Part shown: positions 8,943 to 19,197 of the stretch, one piece after another
Position numbering within the stretch: the first letter of the stretch is position 1
Layout: every line of letters begins with the position of its first letter
Source: Pyropia yezoensis
Taxonomy: Eukaryota; Rhodophyta; Bangiophyceae; Bangiales; Bangiaceae
Direction of reading: 5' to 3'
Assembly: GCA_009829735.1 (NCBI GenBank)
Contig: CM020619.1
Location: 6,464,083-6,528,082 of the forward strand
DNA: 64,000 bases
Notes under the pieces: generated by a model
Databases searched by the model: none
The model's input: the letters and a program-made list of their open reading frames with translations, nothing else
Told to the model about the DNA's origin: nothing
Program-made: the position numbers and the translations under genes

Positions 8943-11900
8943 TCACGTTGAGGGGGGGCTGTGAGGGTCAATCTCATTCCGGGCACAGTATGCCCGGACC
9001 TTCTCAGCGGAAAGGTCCTCCGCATACTCCCACGTATCATCCTTGGCTTTGTAGCCGAACCAACGCACCCTCAACATGAGGCGGTTAGTGTCCTCATCCC
9101 AGCCGTGGTCGATGAACTTATCAAACACGTACTCCTGCGGGCCCTGTTTGGCCGCAGGCAGTGAGGGGAGGCGCCACGCTTCCAAAGCACGCGCCCAAGC
9201 TGGGTCGCCTGCAGGCGGTGGTGCAACTTTGACCACGTCCTGTCCGTTCCCTGTGCGGACCCCATCGTCACTTTCGATGGTGAAGCGCCGCCCATCAGTA
9301 CGAAGGACCTGGTACGGCCCCTTCGTCTGGAATACCAACTTACCCCCGGTTGGGGTGTGGGAGTGTACCAGTACCCAGTCACCCTGCTCGGGGACATGCT
9401 TGGCGTTGCGCACCTTTTTCTCAAAGGTACGCTTGTAGCGCTTTTGTGCTTTGTCCATCTCAGCCCTGACTTTAGGTATGAGGTTTTCAAGCCTAGCAGC
9501 GAACTCCGCCTTACTCTCAGTAGGAGTAGGCGTACTGCTACCATCCTCCCTAGTTGGGAGCGACCGCCGCACGGCGATAGACCGCACGCGACGGGGGGTC
9601 ACAAAAGCGAGGGGTACTTCCCCGGTAGATGAGTAAACCTGCGAATTGTAGGCAGTGGTAAGAATAGATATGTATTGGTCCCACGTTTTCACGTGCTCAC
9701 TCACATTGTGGCGCAGCTGCCGAAAAATAGTTTTGTTGAAGCGCTCCACCTGCCCATTAGTTTGTGGGTGGTAGGGGGTGGCATAGTTTGCCTTATCCCC
9801 CAACATATCCAGCACTCCCTGAAACAGTACAGACGCAAATTGCGGTCCATTGTCCGATAGTGTGCTATCCGGGATGCCATACGCGGCAACCCAGTGATCT
9901 AGGAAGGCCGACACGACCGACATGGCCGTGATCTCTGCCAGTGGGATCGCTCGCGTAAGTTTCGTGAAGCGGTCACAGATGACCAAGAGGTACTGGTTGC
10001 TCTCCTCGGTCACTGGCAGTGGCCCAATGATGTCCATTGCCAACGCGGCAAAGGGCTCCTTGGCCGGGAACAATAGCATAGCCGTAGTAGGCCGCCGTTC
10101 CATCAGACGGTTCTGTGCACAACTTGTGCAGGCAGCCACCCAACTGTAGATGTCCACCGCCATGGACGGCCAGTAGTACCTGGTCCTCAGGGTCTGGTAC
10201 AGTTTACTAGACCCCAGGTGTCCACCTGTGGGAGCGTTTTGCTCCCTCTCAAGGATACTGTCCTTCAGGGATGCGGGGACGACAAGTTGTTCGGTCCCGT
10301 GGAATACCCCCCTCCTCATGAGGAGGCCATCGTCACCGATAAAGAACCGCGTCTCCGCCACGGTGTCCAGTGTATCCCTCTGCGACTTGCAGAAGGGATC
10401 CTCGGCCTGGGCCTTCACCACCTCGTCCAGGGACAGGGGCAAGTACTTCTTGTTCCCTGGCGCCTCGGGGTTCAACGCCTGACCCGAGCGCGTGACTACC
10501 CCCACGATGGGGATGTCCTCATCGACTGGGTTAGTGTCCAGCCCCTCGGTAGGTACCCGAGAGAGGCCGTCGGCAAGGGCATGTTGCCTGCCAGGTCGGT
10601 ACTCAATATCAAAGTTGAAGGGTGCCAGTCGCACCCTCCACCGGTTGAGACGAGTGTTCGTACAGTCCGTCTTGAAGATGAACTGCAACGCGCGGTGGTC
10701 ACAGCGGATGAGGAACTTCTCACCCTCTAGGTAGTGACGAAGTGACGACACCGCCCACACCACTGCAAGTCCTTCCAACTCGGTGACTCCGTAGTTCTTC
10801 TCGGCCGAGTTCAGCCCCTTGCTGAAGTATCCCACCGGCAAGTACTTCTTGTCCGGCTGCTGCTGAAGCAACACACAACCAAGTTGGTCGTAGTTAGCGT
10901 CCACATCCAGGATGTAGTGGCCTCCCAACCTGGGAATAGCCAAGATGGGGGGCTTCAGCAGAAGGTCCCGAAGAGTCTCAAAGGATTCCTGCTCCACCCG
11001 ACTTGGGGGAGGCAGGTTCTTCGGTAGCGTTGAACTAACTAGCTCATTCAACGGCTTCGCCACCTCGGCGAAGCCCTTGGTGAAACGTCGGTACACGTTA
11101 CACATCCCGAGGAAGCTCCTCATCTGGGTCTGTGTCCGGGGGTATTGAGCCTTACGGATGGCCCTCAAGTTTTTCTCGTTGACACTGAGGCGCCCCGGAC
11201 GGACAACATGTCCCAAGTATTGCACCTCTTGAGTGAAGAGGTGGCACTTACTCGCCTTCAGTGACACACCGGCGTCAGCAAGTAGCTTGAACATCTGGCC
11301 AAGATGGCCAATGTGTTCCTCCGGACTTCGGGAGAACACAATGATATCATCTAGGTACACAAGACAGATCTGCCACCGTACTCCGGCCAGAATCATGTCC
11401 ATAGCGCGCTGGAAAGTTGCCGGCGCGTTGCACAGTCCAAACGGTAGGCGCTTGCACAGGTAGGTACCACAGTGACAGGTAAAGGTAGTTTTATGCCTGT
11501 CCTCCGGGGCAATGGGAATATGCCAGTACCCCGCGTTACAGTCGAGGGTAGAGAACACGTTCGCCTCCCCCAGAGAGTCCAGGCAGTCATCTATCCTAGG
11601 TAGGGGACAACTGTCCTTCACCGTGCTGTCGTTGAGCTTACGGTAGTCGATACAGAACCGGGGGGTCCCATCAACTTTGGGGACGATAACCACCGGACTC
11701 GCCAACTCGGTGTTACTGGCCTCGATCACATCGAGGGCCTCCATGCGAGCAACTTGCTCCTTAACGAGCGCCCTTGAACGGGGTCCTCCCCTATACTGTT
11801 GTTGGCGTATAGGGGGTGCACCGGGCTTCAACTCGATCCGGTGTTGGGTGGCTCTCTTGAGTCCCCTTCGGTCATCCCACAACCTGTGATATTGGTCCAA

Positions 11901-12143
11901 GAGGCGTTCAACTGGAACCCTCAACCAGGGTGGAACACCCTCCATGTTCACATGGGGCCGAGGAGAGGCGGCCGACTTGGCTTGGTGCTTCTCCTTTCCG
12001 GACTTCGGGTTGCTACTCGCGCCCGCGTTGAGGGTGACCGCTACTACCGGTCCCTCATGTTGGTCGATATAGCCGAACTTGGCACCCGACTTGAAGTACT
12101 TGGGCGACGAGTTCAGGTTCATAACCTGGATCCTCCACGGGAC
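8943..12143 (-). CDS. Ty3 pol: reverse transcriptase, RNase H, integrase, chromodomain
   Basis: A long uninterrupted frame (1,059 codons from the first ATG at 12122) encodes the replication enzymes. RT copies element RNA and has SPVVIVPKVDGTPRFCIDYR and the catalytic CLVYLDDIIVFS. RNase H follows (YILDVDANYDQLG, later YGVTELEGLAVVWA). Next come the integrase zinc-binding H...H...CTSC segment and the catalytic core with MDIIGPLP, LSDNGPQF and PQTNGQVERFN (D, D, E). The C-terminus has a chromodomain (VFDKFIDHG, RVRWFGY, DDTWEYAEDL), which targets integration to marked chromatin in chromoviruses. The frame is the same as the upstream protease, from which it is separated only by a TGA at 12144-12146. 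The enzyme domains look intact, in contrast to gag. Confidence 0.93.
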   Translation of the reverse strand, partial: VPWRIQVMNLNSSPKYFKSGAKFGYIDQHEGPVVAVTLNAGASSNPKSGKEKHQAKSAASPRPHVNMEGVPPWLRVPVERLLDQYHRLWDDRRGLKRATQHRIELKPGAPPIRQQQYRGGPRSRALVKEQVARMEALDVIEASNTELASPVVIVPKVDGTPRFCIDYRKLNDSTVKDSCPLPRIDDCLDSLGEANVFSTLDCNAGYWHIPIAPEDRHKTTFTCHCGTYLCKRLPFGLCNAPATFQRAMDMILAGVRWQICLVYLDDIIVFSRSPEEHIGHLGQMFKLLADAGVSLKASKCHLFTQEVQYLGHVVRPGRLSVNEKNLRAIRKAQYPRTQTQMRSFLGMCNVYRRFTKGFAEVAKPLNELVSSTLPKNLPPPSRVEQESFETLRDLLLKPPILAIPRLGGHYILDVDANYDQLGCVLLQQQPDKKYLPVGYFSKGLNSAEKNYGVTELEGLAVVWAVSSLRHYLEGEKFLIRCDHRALQFIFKTDCTNTRLNRWRVRLAPFNFDIEYRPGRQHALADGLSRVPTEGLDTNPVDEDIPIVGVVTRSGQALNPEAPGNKKYLPLSLDEVVKAQAEDPFCKSQRDTLDTVAETRFFIGDDGLLMRRGVFHGTEQLVVPASLKDSILEREQNAPTGGHLGSSKLYQTLRTRYYWPSMAVDIYSWVAACTSCAQNRLMERRPTTAMLLFPAKEPFAALAMDIIGPLPVTEESNQYLLVICDRFTKLTRAIPLAEITAMSVVSAFLDHWVAAYGIPDSTLSDNGPQFASVLFQGVLDMLGDKANYATPYHPQTNGQVERFNKTIFRQLRHNVSEHVKTWDQYISILTTAYNSQVYSSTGEVPLAFVTPRRVRSIAVRRSLPTREDGSSTPTPTESKAEFAARLENLIPKVRAEMDKAQKRYKRTFEKKVRNAKHVPEQGDWVLVHSHTPTGGKLVFQTKGPYQVLRTDGRRFTIESDDGVRTGNGQDVVKVAPPPAGDPAWARALEAWRLPSLPAAKQGPQEYVFDKFIDHGWDEDTNRLMLRVRWFGYKAKDDTWEYAEDLSAEKVRAYCARNEIDPHSPPST

Positions 12144-12935
12144 TCAGGCTTTGGAGTCCATCGTGCCAAGGGCAACATGCACTTGGTGCTTGCGAGCAAG
12201 ACGGGGGTGAGGGTGCACCAACCCGTTCCCCGTATAATCAGTTACAACGTCAACGTGCGCCACCGAGTGGGGGGGCAACGTGACTTTACGGGCTAAACGC
12301 AGGGTAGCAGTAAACCCTTCTCTCACAGAGCAAACAGGCTTCGACTGTGAGACTGTCACAGGAGCCACAGACTTTCCCTTACCAAGGATGGGGATGGTTT
12401 TCCCATTCATCAACTTGACCCAATAATCAGGGCCACAAATCAAAGGCACTTGTGTAACAACATAAGGGGTACCCAGAAGCAGGGGTACCGATATATTCTC
12501 AACTACTCCATAGGTCACGTCGACCTCATGGGTCCCCAACCTAGTTGGTAGGGTCACGGCACCAACGATGGGAAGTACCCCACCATTGATATCGATCGGA
12601 TGGTCAGCTTTAGACCTCCAGCGTTGGAGCTTCATCTCCTTTGGGAATAGCGACTTGCGTATTAAGGAGGCTCCTGACCCGGTATCAAGTACGATACGGG
12701 CACAGCAGGCACGGCCGGGGGCAAGTTGCACCCGTCCAGCCACCTGGAAGTTCTCACCCGTCAGCACCGCGATGACCCGACGTGGGTTTACGTTCTTGGG
12801 GAGTCCTACCCGAGGTGGGCGGACTCCCCTAGGTCGCCGCAGTATCCGGCACGGTTGGTTCGTCCTCTTGACCCCCTTGGCCGAGTTTGCCGGTGTCAGC
12901 TCAGGACGGCCAGCTCCAACGGTCATTCGTTTCCC
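12144..12935 (-). CDS. Ty3 protease region, entered by -1 frameshift
   Basis: The pol frame opens at the GGGAAAC heptamer (12935-12929) and runs to a TGA at 12144-12146. It holds a retroviral-type aspartic protease with the active site IVLDTGSGASLI; a flap-like NGGVLPIVGAV follows. The domain would cleave the Gag-Pol precursor. The homologous frame of element 2 runs on into RT without a stop, so the TGA here is probably a mutation, at or next to a Trp position in the relative. The first ATG of the frame (12926) overlaps the gag stop as ATGA, so reinitiation is a possible alternative to frameshifting. Confidence 0.85.
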   Translation of the reverse strand, partial: GKRMTVGAGRPELTPANSAKGVKRTNQPCRILRRPRGVRPPRVGLPKNVNPRRVIAVLTGENFQVAGRVQLAPGRACCARIVLDTGSGASLIRKSLFPKEMKLQRWRSKADHPIDINGGVLPIVGAVTLPTRLGTHEVDVTYGVVENISVPLLLGTPYVVTQVPLICGPDYWVKLMNGKTIPILGKGKSVAPVTVSQSKPVCSVREGFTATLRLARKVTLPPHSVAHVDVVTDYTGNGLVHPHPRLARKHQVHVALGTMDSKA

Positions 12936-14608
12936 GCCGACTTGGCGTCCGAATCCGAGGGCGAAGGGGAAGTCGACGAGTCCGAGGACGACGTGTCCGC
13001 CTCCTCCGCCGAGGATGTGGCGACCGCGACGACCGGTCGGGACCCACCCTCGCGGCGTGAACGTACTTCGTTCGTAGCCGACTTCTTACTCGCATTCCTA
13101 ACAAGTTGTTGGATGCGTTTACTCAACTTGGGGCAATCATATGCCCAGTGTCCATCGAAGTTGCAGTTCCAACACCGATTGCCAGGTCCCGGAGGGGTCT
13201 TCCCGACTGGGGAGGACGAAGAGGTACCCTGGGAAGTTCCCACGGCAGCTACCACCCTCTCCTTGCGGATTCGGCGTGCCTCTCTCAACTCTCTGGCCTG
13301 GCGCGCCTCCTCCCGTTCCTTGGCCAACTCGGCCTGACGCTCCTGGCGTTGTTCCTCCCGCAACTTGCGGTAGGCCTCACCTCTGCGGTAAGCGAACCTG
13401 GCCAACTCGGCCAGGGTCGCCCGGGCAGTGTTATGCTCCCGGGTCTCCATCCGGACTGACCAATGGAGTCCCTCCACAAACCGACTCTTCACCACAGCTT
13501 GTGGATGAAGAAACCCACAAAGATTGTTCAGCTTACGGACTCGCTCCGCAAAAGACAACTAGTCCTCCGCCTCTTCCTGATGGGCTTGCGTAAACTCCTC
13601 GACTTGAGAAGCCAACGCTGCTTCATCCACCATGGCTCTCAACAACCAGTTGACGAGCTCCAAATAGGACGTCACCTCCCCAGCGCCTCCACTTGAGGAG
13701 CTGGGCATGACGGACATAAGTTCTGTCCGCAGGTCCCCCTTCGTGAATTCCTGTAGCATACAGAACGCCATGCCTTCACTTATGGCATTGTCGTCACAGG
13801 CTTTTGTGAAACGACGTAGGAGCTCAAAGACACGGAGGGGGGGAGTTCCATCCCACTCCGGTTTGTGCCCAAAAGAGTGAAGTGCATTCTTCTTGGCACG
13901 GCCGATGGCTCGGGCCTGGACAGGACCATTCGCCACCGACATGTTGTGGAGGGCGTAGGTCTCACAGTCAAAGATCCTCTGGTAGACCGGGTTGGCTACC
14001 TGGATCTTGGGCGGCACCTCACGTTGAGGGAAAAGCCGCTGTGGCACATGGGTAAGTTGACCCTCAGTGCCAGTAGTCTGGCGCGGCGAGCTTGGTGTAG
14101 CCGCCGGCGTTTCTGATGGAAACTCCCCCGTGAAGGGCGTACGCCCCACCGAGAATGGTGTGGCTCCCTCGTTGGGAGTCACAGGTGTCGCCCCCTGTTC
14201 GGGGCGACCCGAGGTAGGCGTGAGGAGAGTTTCCCCCGGCGCCTGCGGGCTCGAAAGCCCTGATCCGGTCTGGACATTAAGGCCATCTGGCAAACTCGCC
14301 ACAATCTGATTCAGAATAGTATTCGTCCTCGTGACCGCCAGGTCCGGCAAAGTCTGCTGCAACACATTGGTCGCCTCCCGACGGACAGTTTCCGCGAGGA
14401 GGGGATGGACGACTCCAGTTGGGTCTCGGTCCGCTTCCGGGAGTCCACCTGAGGGGTTACCACGATCCTCAGGGGTCTTAACCGGGGGCATGGGCGCGAG
14501 CCCATCGCCGACCAACGGAGGTCCGCCGTCCTCCGAAAGCCTAGTTGGCGACGGCTCCAAGCCAAAGTAGGCTCCAACCCGAGTGGAACGCGCGGGGACA
14601 GTCCTCAC
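12923..14608 (-). pseudogene. Ty3 gag with in-frame TAG (element 1)
   Basis: Gag is the structural capsid/nucleocapsid precursor. Two frames, 14608-13559 and 13558-12923, are the same reading frame split by TAG at 13559-13561. The relative in element 2 has Trp at this point (EEWEFAERLR), so TGG to TAG is the likely change. The capsid-like region contains FDCETYALHN and FGHKPEWDGTPPL, conserved with element 2. The nucleocapsid part has one CCHC zinc knuckle, CWNCNFDGHWAYDC, followed by a Ser-rich tail. There is no ATG at the 5' end (the frame opens after a stop near 14653), so the start is missing or non-ATG. Confidence 0.85.
12929..12935 (-). promoter_or_regulatory. -1 ribosomal frameshift site GGGAAAC (element 1)
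   Basis: In the gag frame the heptamer reads G GGA AAC, the canonical X XXY YYZ phase, one codon (GAA) before the gag TGA. A -1 slip gives GGG AAA CGA ATG ACC, the pol frame. GGGAAAC is an established slippery heptamer of retroviral gag/pro junctions. The same heptamer in the same phase occurs in element 2 at 21246. A possible stem TGGCCG/CGGCCA lies about 16 bases downstream. Confidence 0.75.
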
Positions 14609-14652
14609 CCAAGGGGCCCCCTCCGCGCCAGTCTGATTGGTGGGCGGGCTTC

Positions 14653-16011
14653 ACGGCGGTCGAATGGGGGGAGCACACTCGGATGCATCGTCTGATGTTT
14701 CTGATTTGTACATAGAGAGGATTCGTTAAAGAATTGGCCTCTGTCTGCGAGTTGGCCTCAGTATTATTACATTGGTTATCAACGGTGAGATGCCTTGCGT
14801 CACTCGCGTCCTGGACGCAGGACCAGTTGGCGTCTTGATGTCATAGTAGTTTTATTCTAATGGAGTTGTACTGATAGGAGGAAAGGAATGGCGGCGACCC
14901 CCACGGCAGGCTGCCGGCGGGGTGCCGCCGCCGGCCGGCGGGCAGGGGAGGCGGCAGCGGCGCCCGCGGGCGGGCAGCCGACGCCACCCCGTGCAGCCGG
15001 CGGGCTATTGGCGGCACTCTGGGCTGTCCGTGGTGGGCTGTGTGGGGTGGAAGGCTGACCCAGCCTGGCCGTCGCCGAGCGCGCAGGACGACCGCAAGCC
15101 GTGTGGGAACACAATACGTGCGCCCAACCATTGAGCCAGGTCGGCGATGCTCATGCTTGAATACCTTTCTCCGTGTGGCATATGTACAGGGACATAACTC
15201 ACAAGCCGGCTGGTCGCTGCTGGACATGCGGGGCGGCGGCGGCTGGCCGGGGCTTGCCATCATTCGACAGGGCGGTGGCGGGCTCGGCCGGTCGGCGACC
15301 GGCTGGTTGGGGGGGCACCTGGCTGTCGGAAGAATGAATATGTACAGTACCAACTGTGAGCGCGCGGGGCGGCGGTGACACGGATAGGACTGGACTGGAT
15401 CAGTTTGTAAGTCCGTTAACTCGGGGACTGGTTTCCCAGAGGAGAGCCGAACGAGCGCTAAGTCGTGCTTCCCATGGGCCATGCGACAGTTCCCTCGTCC
15501 GATGCTCTGCGACCTCTCATTGGCTCACGCCAACTCTGTGAGAGACGTCAGTGAGGAGACACAGACACGTTACCTCCGTGCCAGGACCGTGGTAGGATCC
15601 ACAAGCGGGCTATCAAACTAATCATCGATTACAGGAGAGCGAAATAAAAGTCAGTATCGTTACGTTATTCCCGATTGGAGCGTGATATCCTTTAGACTAG
15701 CCGGTCGACAACATACTACTATAGACGATGCCTCGGGCAAGCGTCTTTTCACACCGGTAGGACCAAATCTGCATGCGGTTGTGCCCCCACGGCGTGTGTG
15801 GTTGGCCGCCGCCGGTTGGAGCGGTGCGGGAATGGGGGGCCACCAGTGGATCGGTGGCCGACCGACCCAGCAGGCGGCACGCCTGCCCGACCAGTGAGGT
15901 CGCGGGCGCCCCCGCTCGGGAGGCAACCAATCGAGCGGGACTCTGGCTGCGCGTGGCGTTTTTTTTTTGAAATGGAGCAGAGCCAATGGCGGGATCAAAG
16001 GTCCGAGGACG
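14653..16011. other. Intergenic, possible old LTR end at ~14778
   Basis: No gene recognised. TATTATTACA followed by TTGGTTATCAACGG at 14769-14792 resembles an LTR 3' end with a primer-binding site, and also the LTR/PBS junction of element 2 (CTACA then TTGGTGGATCAGCGG). It could be a relic of another retrotransposon. GC-rich low-complexity sequence follows at 14880-15010 and 15770-15960. Confidence 0.4.
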
Positions 16012-16674
16012 GCCACACAGCGCAGCACAGCTTATCGCCTGTCAAACTTTTCTTGCTTTTTCGGGAAATTCTCGAGCAAAAACCTGCACAAAAGCTGCAT
16101 TGACCCCCCCTCAAGGCATCATAGAAACCGTTTTTCCCCCCTCTTCTTGCTTTCTGCCTATAACAGCTCGGGCGATTGGTGCTCACCACCTCCCTTCGTA
16201 TAACCGGCAGCGCACGAGGCAGGAGAGCACTCTCGTGAAGCGCAAAGAAGCGACCGACCATCGCTGCACCTGGGTGCAATGTTTATACAATCGCGTTTAA
16301 AAACCGCGCAATCTCTCGCACTGGTTAAGCAAAAACCTGCGCGACGACAGCTTTTAAGGATCTGCTTGGAAAAATCTCTCCACTTTGCTCGACATCTACG
16401 GCGTCAATTCTGACCAATGGAACGATCTATCCAGCCAACAGCAGCGCCACCGCTGTTGTCATTGGCTGACAGAACACCGACAGCGGCCGTCGTGTCGGTC
16501 ATCCTGCGGGAGATTCTTTGCCCTCAGCCCAGCCCCTCGATCAGAGAAGCAAAATCGTTCTCGAGCTGATCATTCTTGTGCTCGAGCAGGGCAAGAATTT
16601 GCACAACGAAGCAAGAGATCTGGCCAAAATCGGGCTTGTATCTTGACAGGGGATAAGCAGTGCTGCGCAGTGGC
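16012..16674. mobile_element. MITE with ~30-bp inverted ends
   Basis: The left end (GCGCAGCACAGCTTATCGCC, from 16019) and the reverse complement of the right end (GCGCAGCACTGCTTATCCCC) match, with a few mismatches, and run on into CTGTCAA. The interior is AT-richer than its surroundings and codes for nothing recognisable. Exact termini and target duplication were not determined. Confidence 0.65.
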
Positions 16675-16688
16675 AGGATCTCACCATA

Positions 16689-16893
16689 CAGTCTGTATTG
16701 GGCATTGTCTGACTGGATATTGTCACGTCCGTGACAATACTCAGTCACGATCGATCGGCGATCATGGCCTTACAAAGGCCTCCACACTGCGATAAACGTC
16801 GATGGTTGCCAAAAATAGCAATGGGGTGGGCAAGGTGTACAGTTGTGTCAGCCATGCCATGGGCCGTGACATTGCCCAATACTGACTGTACAT
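16689..16893. repeat. Inverted repeat pair with nested perfect palindrome
   Basis: CAGTCTGTATTGGGCATTGTC (near 16690) reappears inverted near 16866-16890. Between them is a perfect hairpin of 10-bp arms, TATTGTCACG and CGTGACAATA, at 16718-16739. It may be a second small foldback element next to the MITE. Confidence 0.5.
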
Positions 16894-17893
16894 AGGATAG
16901 TGTCAAGGATTGCATGTCGTCCAAGTACCAGGCGTCCGCATCGAATCGGCATGATGCAATGGAGCAGACTCTGGCCTCGCATGCAAAATCTGACGCAAAA
17001 ATTCGTTTTCCACCGTTGTGAGAGCACAGCTAACGTCGTGAATCCCATTCGCAATATGGTATCGTGGCACGTAATTGAACAATAAAACGGCTTGAAACGG
17101 CATCAAATCTCTGTTCTGGAGCTTGCAAGTATTGCAAAAGGTCACATAGTGGTGTGAACGACCCCATCTCGATGTTCCTGGATCGGATTCGACACAACCC
17201 ATTTTAAGTAACTCCTCCCGGTTTTCGTGCCTGGTTGGGGCACGGATGGAAAATGGGAATGGGGATACCCCATTCTTGTCGGAAATTGGGTGACCCCATC
17301 CCCATTCCCCATTTTTGCACGCTGGTTGGGGCTCGACAACGTGTCCGATCGTGATCGCACAGGCAATTTTTGCAATATCATTCTAGCGCGGCACGATCGA
17401 TGACGACCGCTACTCGATCGCTGGCGGATCTGGCTCCTGCAGAACGTGGAAGGGGGGGGATGCGGTGTGCCAGGTGTCGCGAGGCCGCTGGGTCGACCGC
17501 GTCAGGCGGGCAGCCCCCGTAACCCGTCTCCAGGAGGCCACTCCGCTGCCCGCTGCTGCAGGGCCGCTCGCGTGGAGGGCAGGGCGCCCACATGGGGCGC
17601 CGATATTGTGGGGCGGTCGGTTGCGTGCTGGCACCCTCCCCGTCGGGCGGGGGACACGACGTGTTCTGATTGCCCGTCAGGCATACAGTTGGCGGGAGGG
17701 GTGGGGGGGACTGCGAGACGCCACCATGGGAAGCGCGGGAGACAATGTTTTTTATTGATCGAGCGGACCGGGTCGCGGGTGGGGTGCAGCAGACACTGAT
17801 TGTGGAGTCTGTCGACGTGACCACCTTCCCCTCAACCGCCACCGTCGTCGCGACCGTCTCTCTCCCGCGCCACTTTTTTCCCCCCCACGCATC
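16894..17893. other. Intergenic upstream of Harbinger transposase
   Basis: No gene recognised. An imperfect inverted repeat (AAAATGGGAATGGGGA at 17250-17265 against TCCCCATTCCCCATTTT at 17299-17315) is flanked by direct repeats of CTGGTTGGGGC. It may mark a terminus of the Harbinger element or another MITE. Confidence 0.4.
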
Positions 17894-18638
17894 ATGGCCG
17901 AGCAGAACGCGCTGGCCCTGGACGTTGAGGCTGTGCTGGCTGACTCGGAGGACATGGACGTGGCAGAAGCTGTTGCTGCACATATGACTGTTCTGCACCA
18001 CTGGCGGGTGCGCAAGCGTGGTGCCCTCGATGGCGGCATCCGTCTCTTTCGTGGGCGTGTCGTGGCGCGTCGGCCTAATAAGCTTCGCAACTTTGGGAGG
18101 GGGTTGCGTGGGATTCTAATCGATTACTTTGGGGTGTCTGGAAGCCCGCCGGTGTACGACGAGGATGACTTTGAGCGTCGCTTTCGGGTGCCGCGGAGTG
18201 TGTTTGTGCGTGTATATCAGGCTGTAAAGGACCAGCCTGGGTGTATACAAACTATTGATGCTACTGGCCGACCGCGCGCGCACCCGCTGCAAAAGCTGGT
18301 CGCCGCTTTTCGGGTGCTCGCGTATGGGGAGTCAACTGATCGTCCGGACGAGTATTGCCGCATTTCTCGCTCGACGGTGGATAATGCTGTGCGTGACCTG
18401 GTGTATTACATTGTGGATATCTTTGGGCCTAACTATTTGCGGCAGCCGAAAGCGGAGGAGCTGACGATCTTGCTGAAGCGGAGCGCGAAGCGGGGCGTAC
18501 CAGGCTGTATTGGATCGCTTGACTGCTCGCATTGGGAGTGGCGGGCGTGCCCGAAGGGCATGCAGGGGTCCTTTCAGAACCGCAAGGGGCGCAGATCTAT
18601 CGTTATGGAAACTGTTTGCGACGAGGACCTGTACATCT
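17894..18638 (+). pseudogene. PIF/Harbinger transposase, 3' truncated by LTR
   Basis: From ATG 17894, 248 codons encode the N-terminal two thirds of a PIF/Harbinger (plant transposon protein) transposase, a DDE nuclease that excises and inserts the element. The family signature is clear: RRFRVPRSVF, ADRxD-like spacing, then GCIGSLDCSHWEWRACPKG with the first catalytic Asp, and GSFQNRKGR before CDEDLYI. Normally WHAFFGxPGSxND follows. Here the frame runs straight into the 5' LTR of element 2 (18639), and the later catalytic residues are missing. The 3' half is not found beyond the 3' LTR at 29919, so this is not a simple insertion with both halves kept. Confidence 0.85.
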
Positions 18639-19177
18639 TGTGGGAGATTGGGCCGGAATTCGGTACCAATGCTTTGGAGATTCGGGTCAAGTGGACCTGA
18701 CCGGAAGTTGAAATTCACCCGACCCACGATGGTGAAACTTCTGACTTCTGGACGGAAATTCGACTAGGACTTCCGACATACTAGAGCAGGGTAATGCTGC
18801 TGGTATTTGTTTCTTGGGATTTTTGCACGGGAGCCAGACGGATTTCTACGCTTTGAGTGCTTTGCATGTGGAGTGATATGATTGGTTTGTTTGAGGGTTC
18901 ATTTTCTGAGTGTTTTGAGGGGTTGCGTGAGCGTGTGAGGAGGGTTGATAAGGAGGGACAGCAAGGCGGGGAGGGCCCACCTTGGCTGGCCAAGCAAGTA
19001 AACACCGTCTGGCTCCGACACATCTTGTTCGTGCTTTGGTGAGCTGACCCGTTCACCACACGCAAGTTCCGTGTTCGGCTGTGTGGAGGTGCTTGCTTCC
19101 GGTGTCCCAAGTTGGGATATCGGCAATACTCCTCTTCCTTCCCTGACTCGGGGTTGGTGGTTGGGAGTACTGCTACA
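18639..19177 (+). repeat. 5' LTR of element 2 copy 1
   Basis: Starts TGTGGGAG, ends CTGCTACA, 539 bp, repeated at 29381-29918. It contains the palindrome TCCCAA-G-TTGGGA at 19105-19117. Confidence 0.93.
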
Positions 19178-19179
19178 GT

Positions 19180-19197
19180 TGGTGGATCAGCGGGGGA
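19180..19197 (+). promoter_or_regulatory. Probable tRNA primer-binding site
   Basis: TGGTGGATCAGCGGGGGA begins 2 bases after the 5' LTR, the expected place for minus-strand priming. TGG at the start fits pairing with a tRNA CCA end. I cannot name the tRNA. Confidence 0.55.

Larger units (their letters stand above)
6084..14652 (-). mobile_element. Ty3/gypsy chromovirus, element 1 (no LTRs found)
   Basis: On the minus strand the order is gag (14608 to 12923), protease, reverse transcriptase, RNase H, integrase and chromodomain (to 8943). Two ORFs then follow on the plus strand (6889-8832), placing an antisense module between pol and the 3' end. No matching LTR pair was found on comparing 6084-6888 with 14610-15600 by eye; the gag N-terminus has no ATG. 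The left limit is set by the end of the RT fragment and by shared palindromes at 6111 and 6402; it is approximate. Three in-frame stops (13559, 12144, 7060) indicate an inactive copy. Confidence 0.8.

Noticed and set aside
13559..13561. Programmed readthrough of the gag TAG in element 1
   Set aside because: Element 2 has an ordinary sense codon (Trp) at this position, and readthrough would not explain the further stops at 12144 and 7060.
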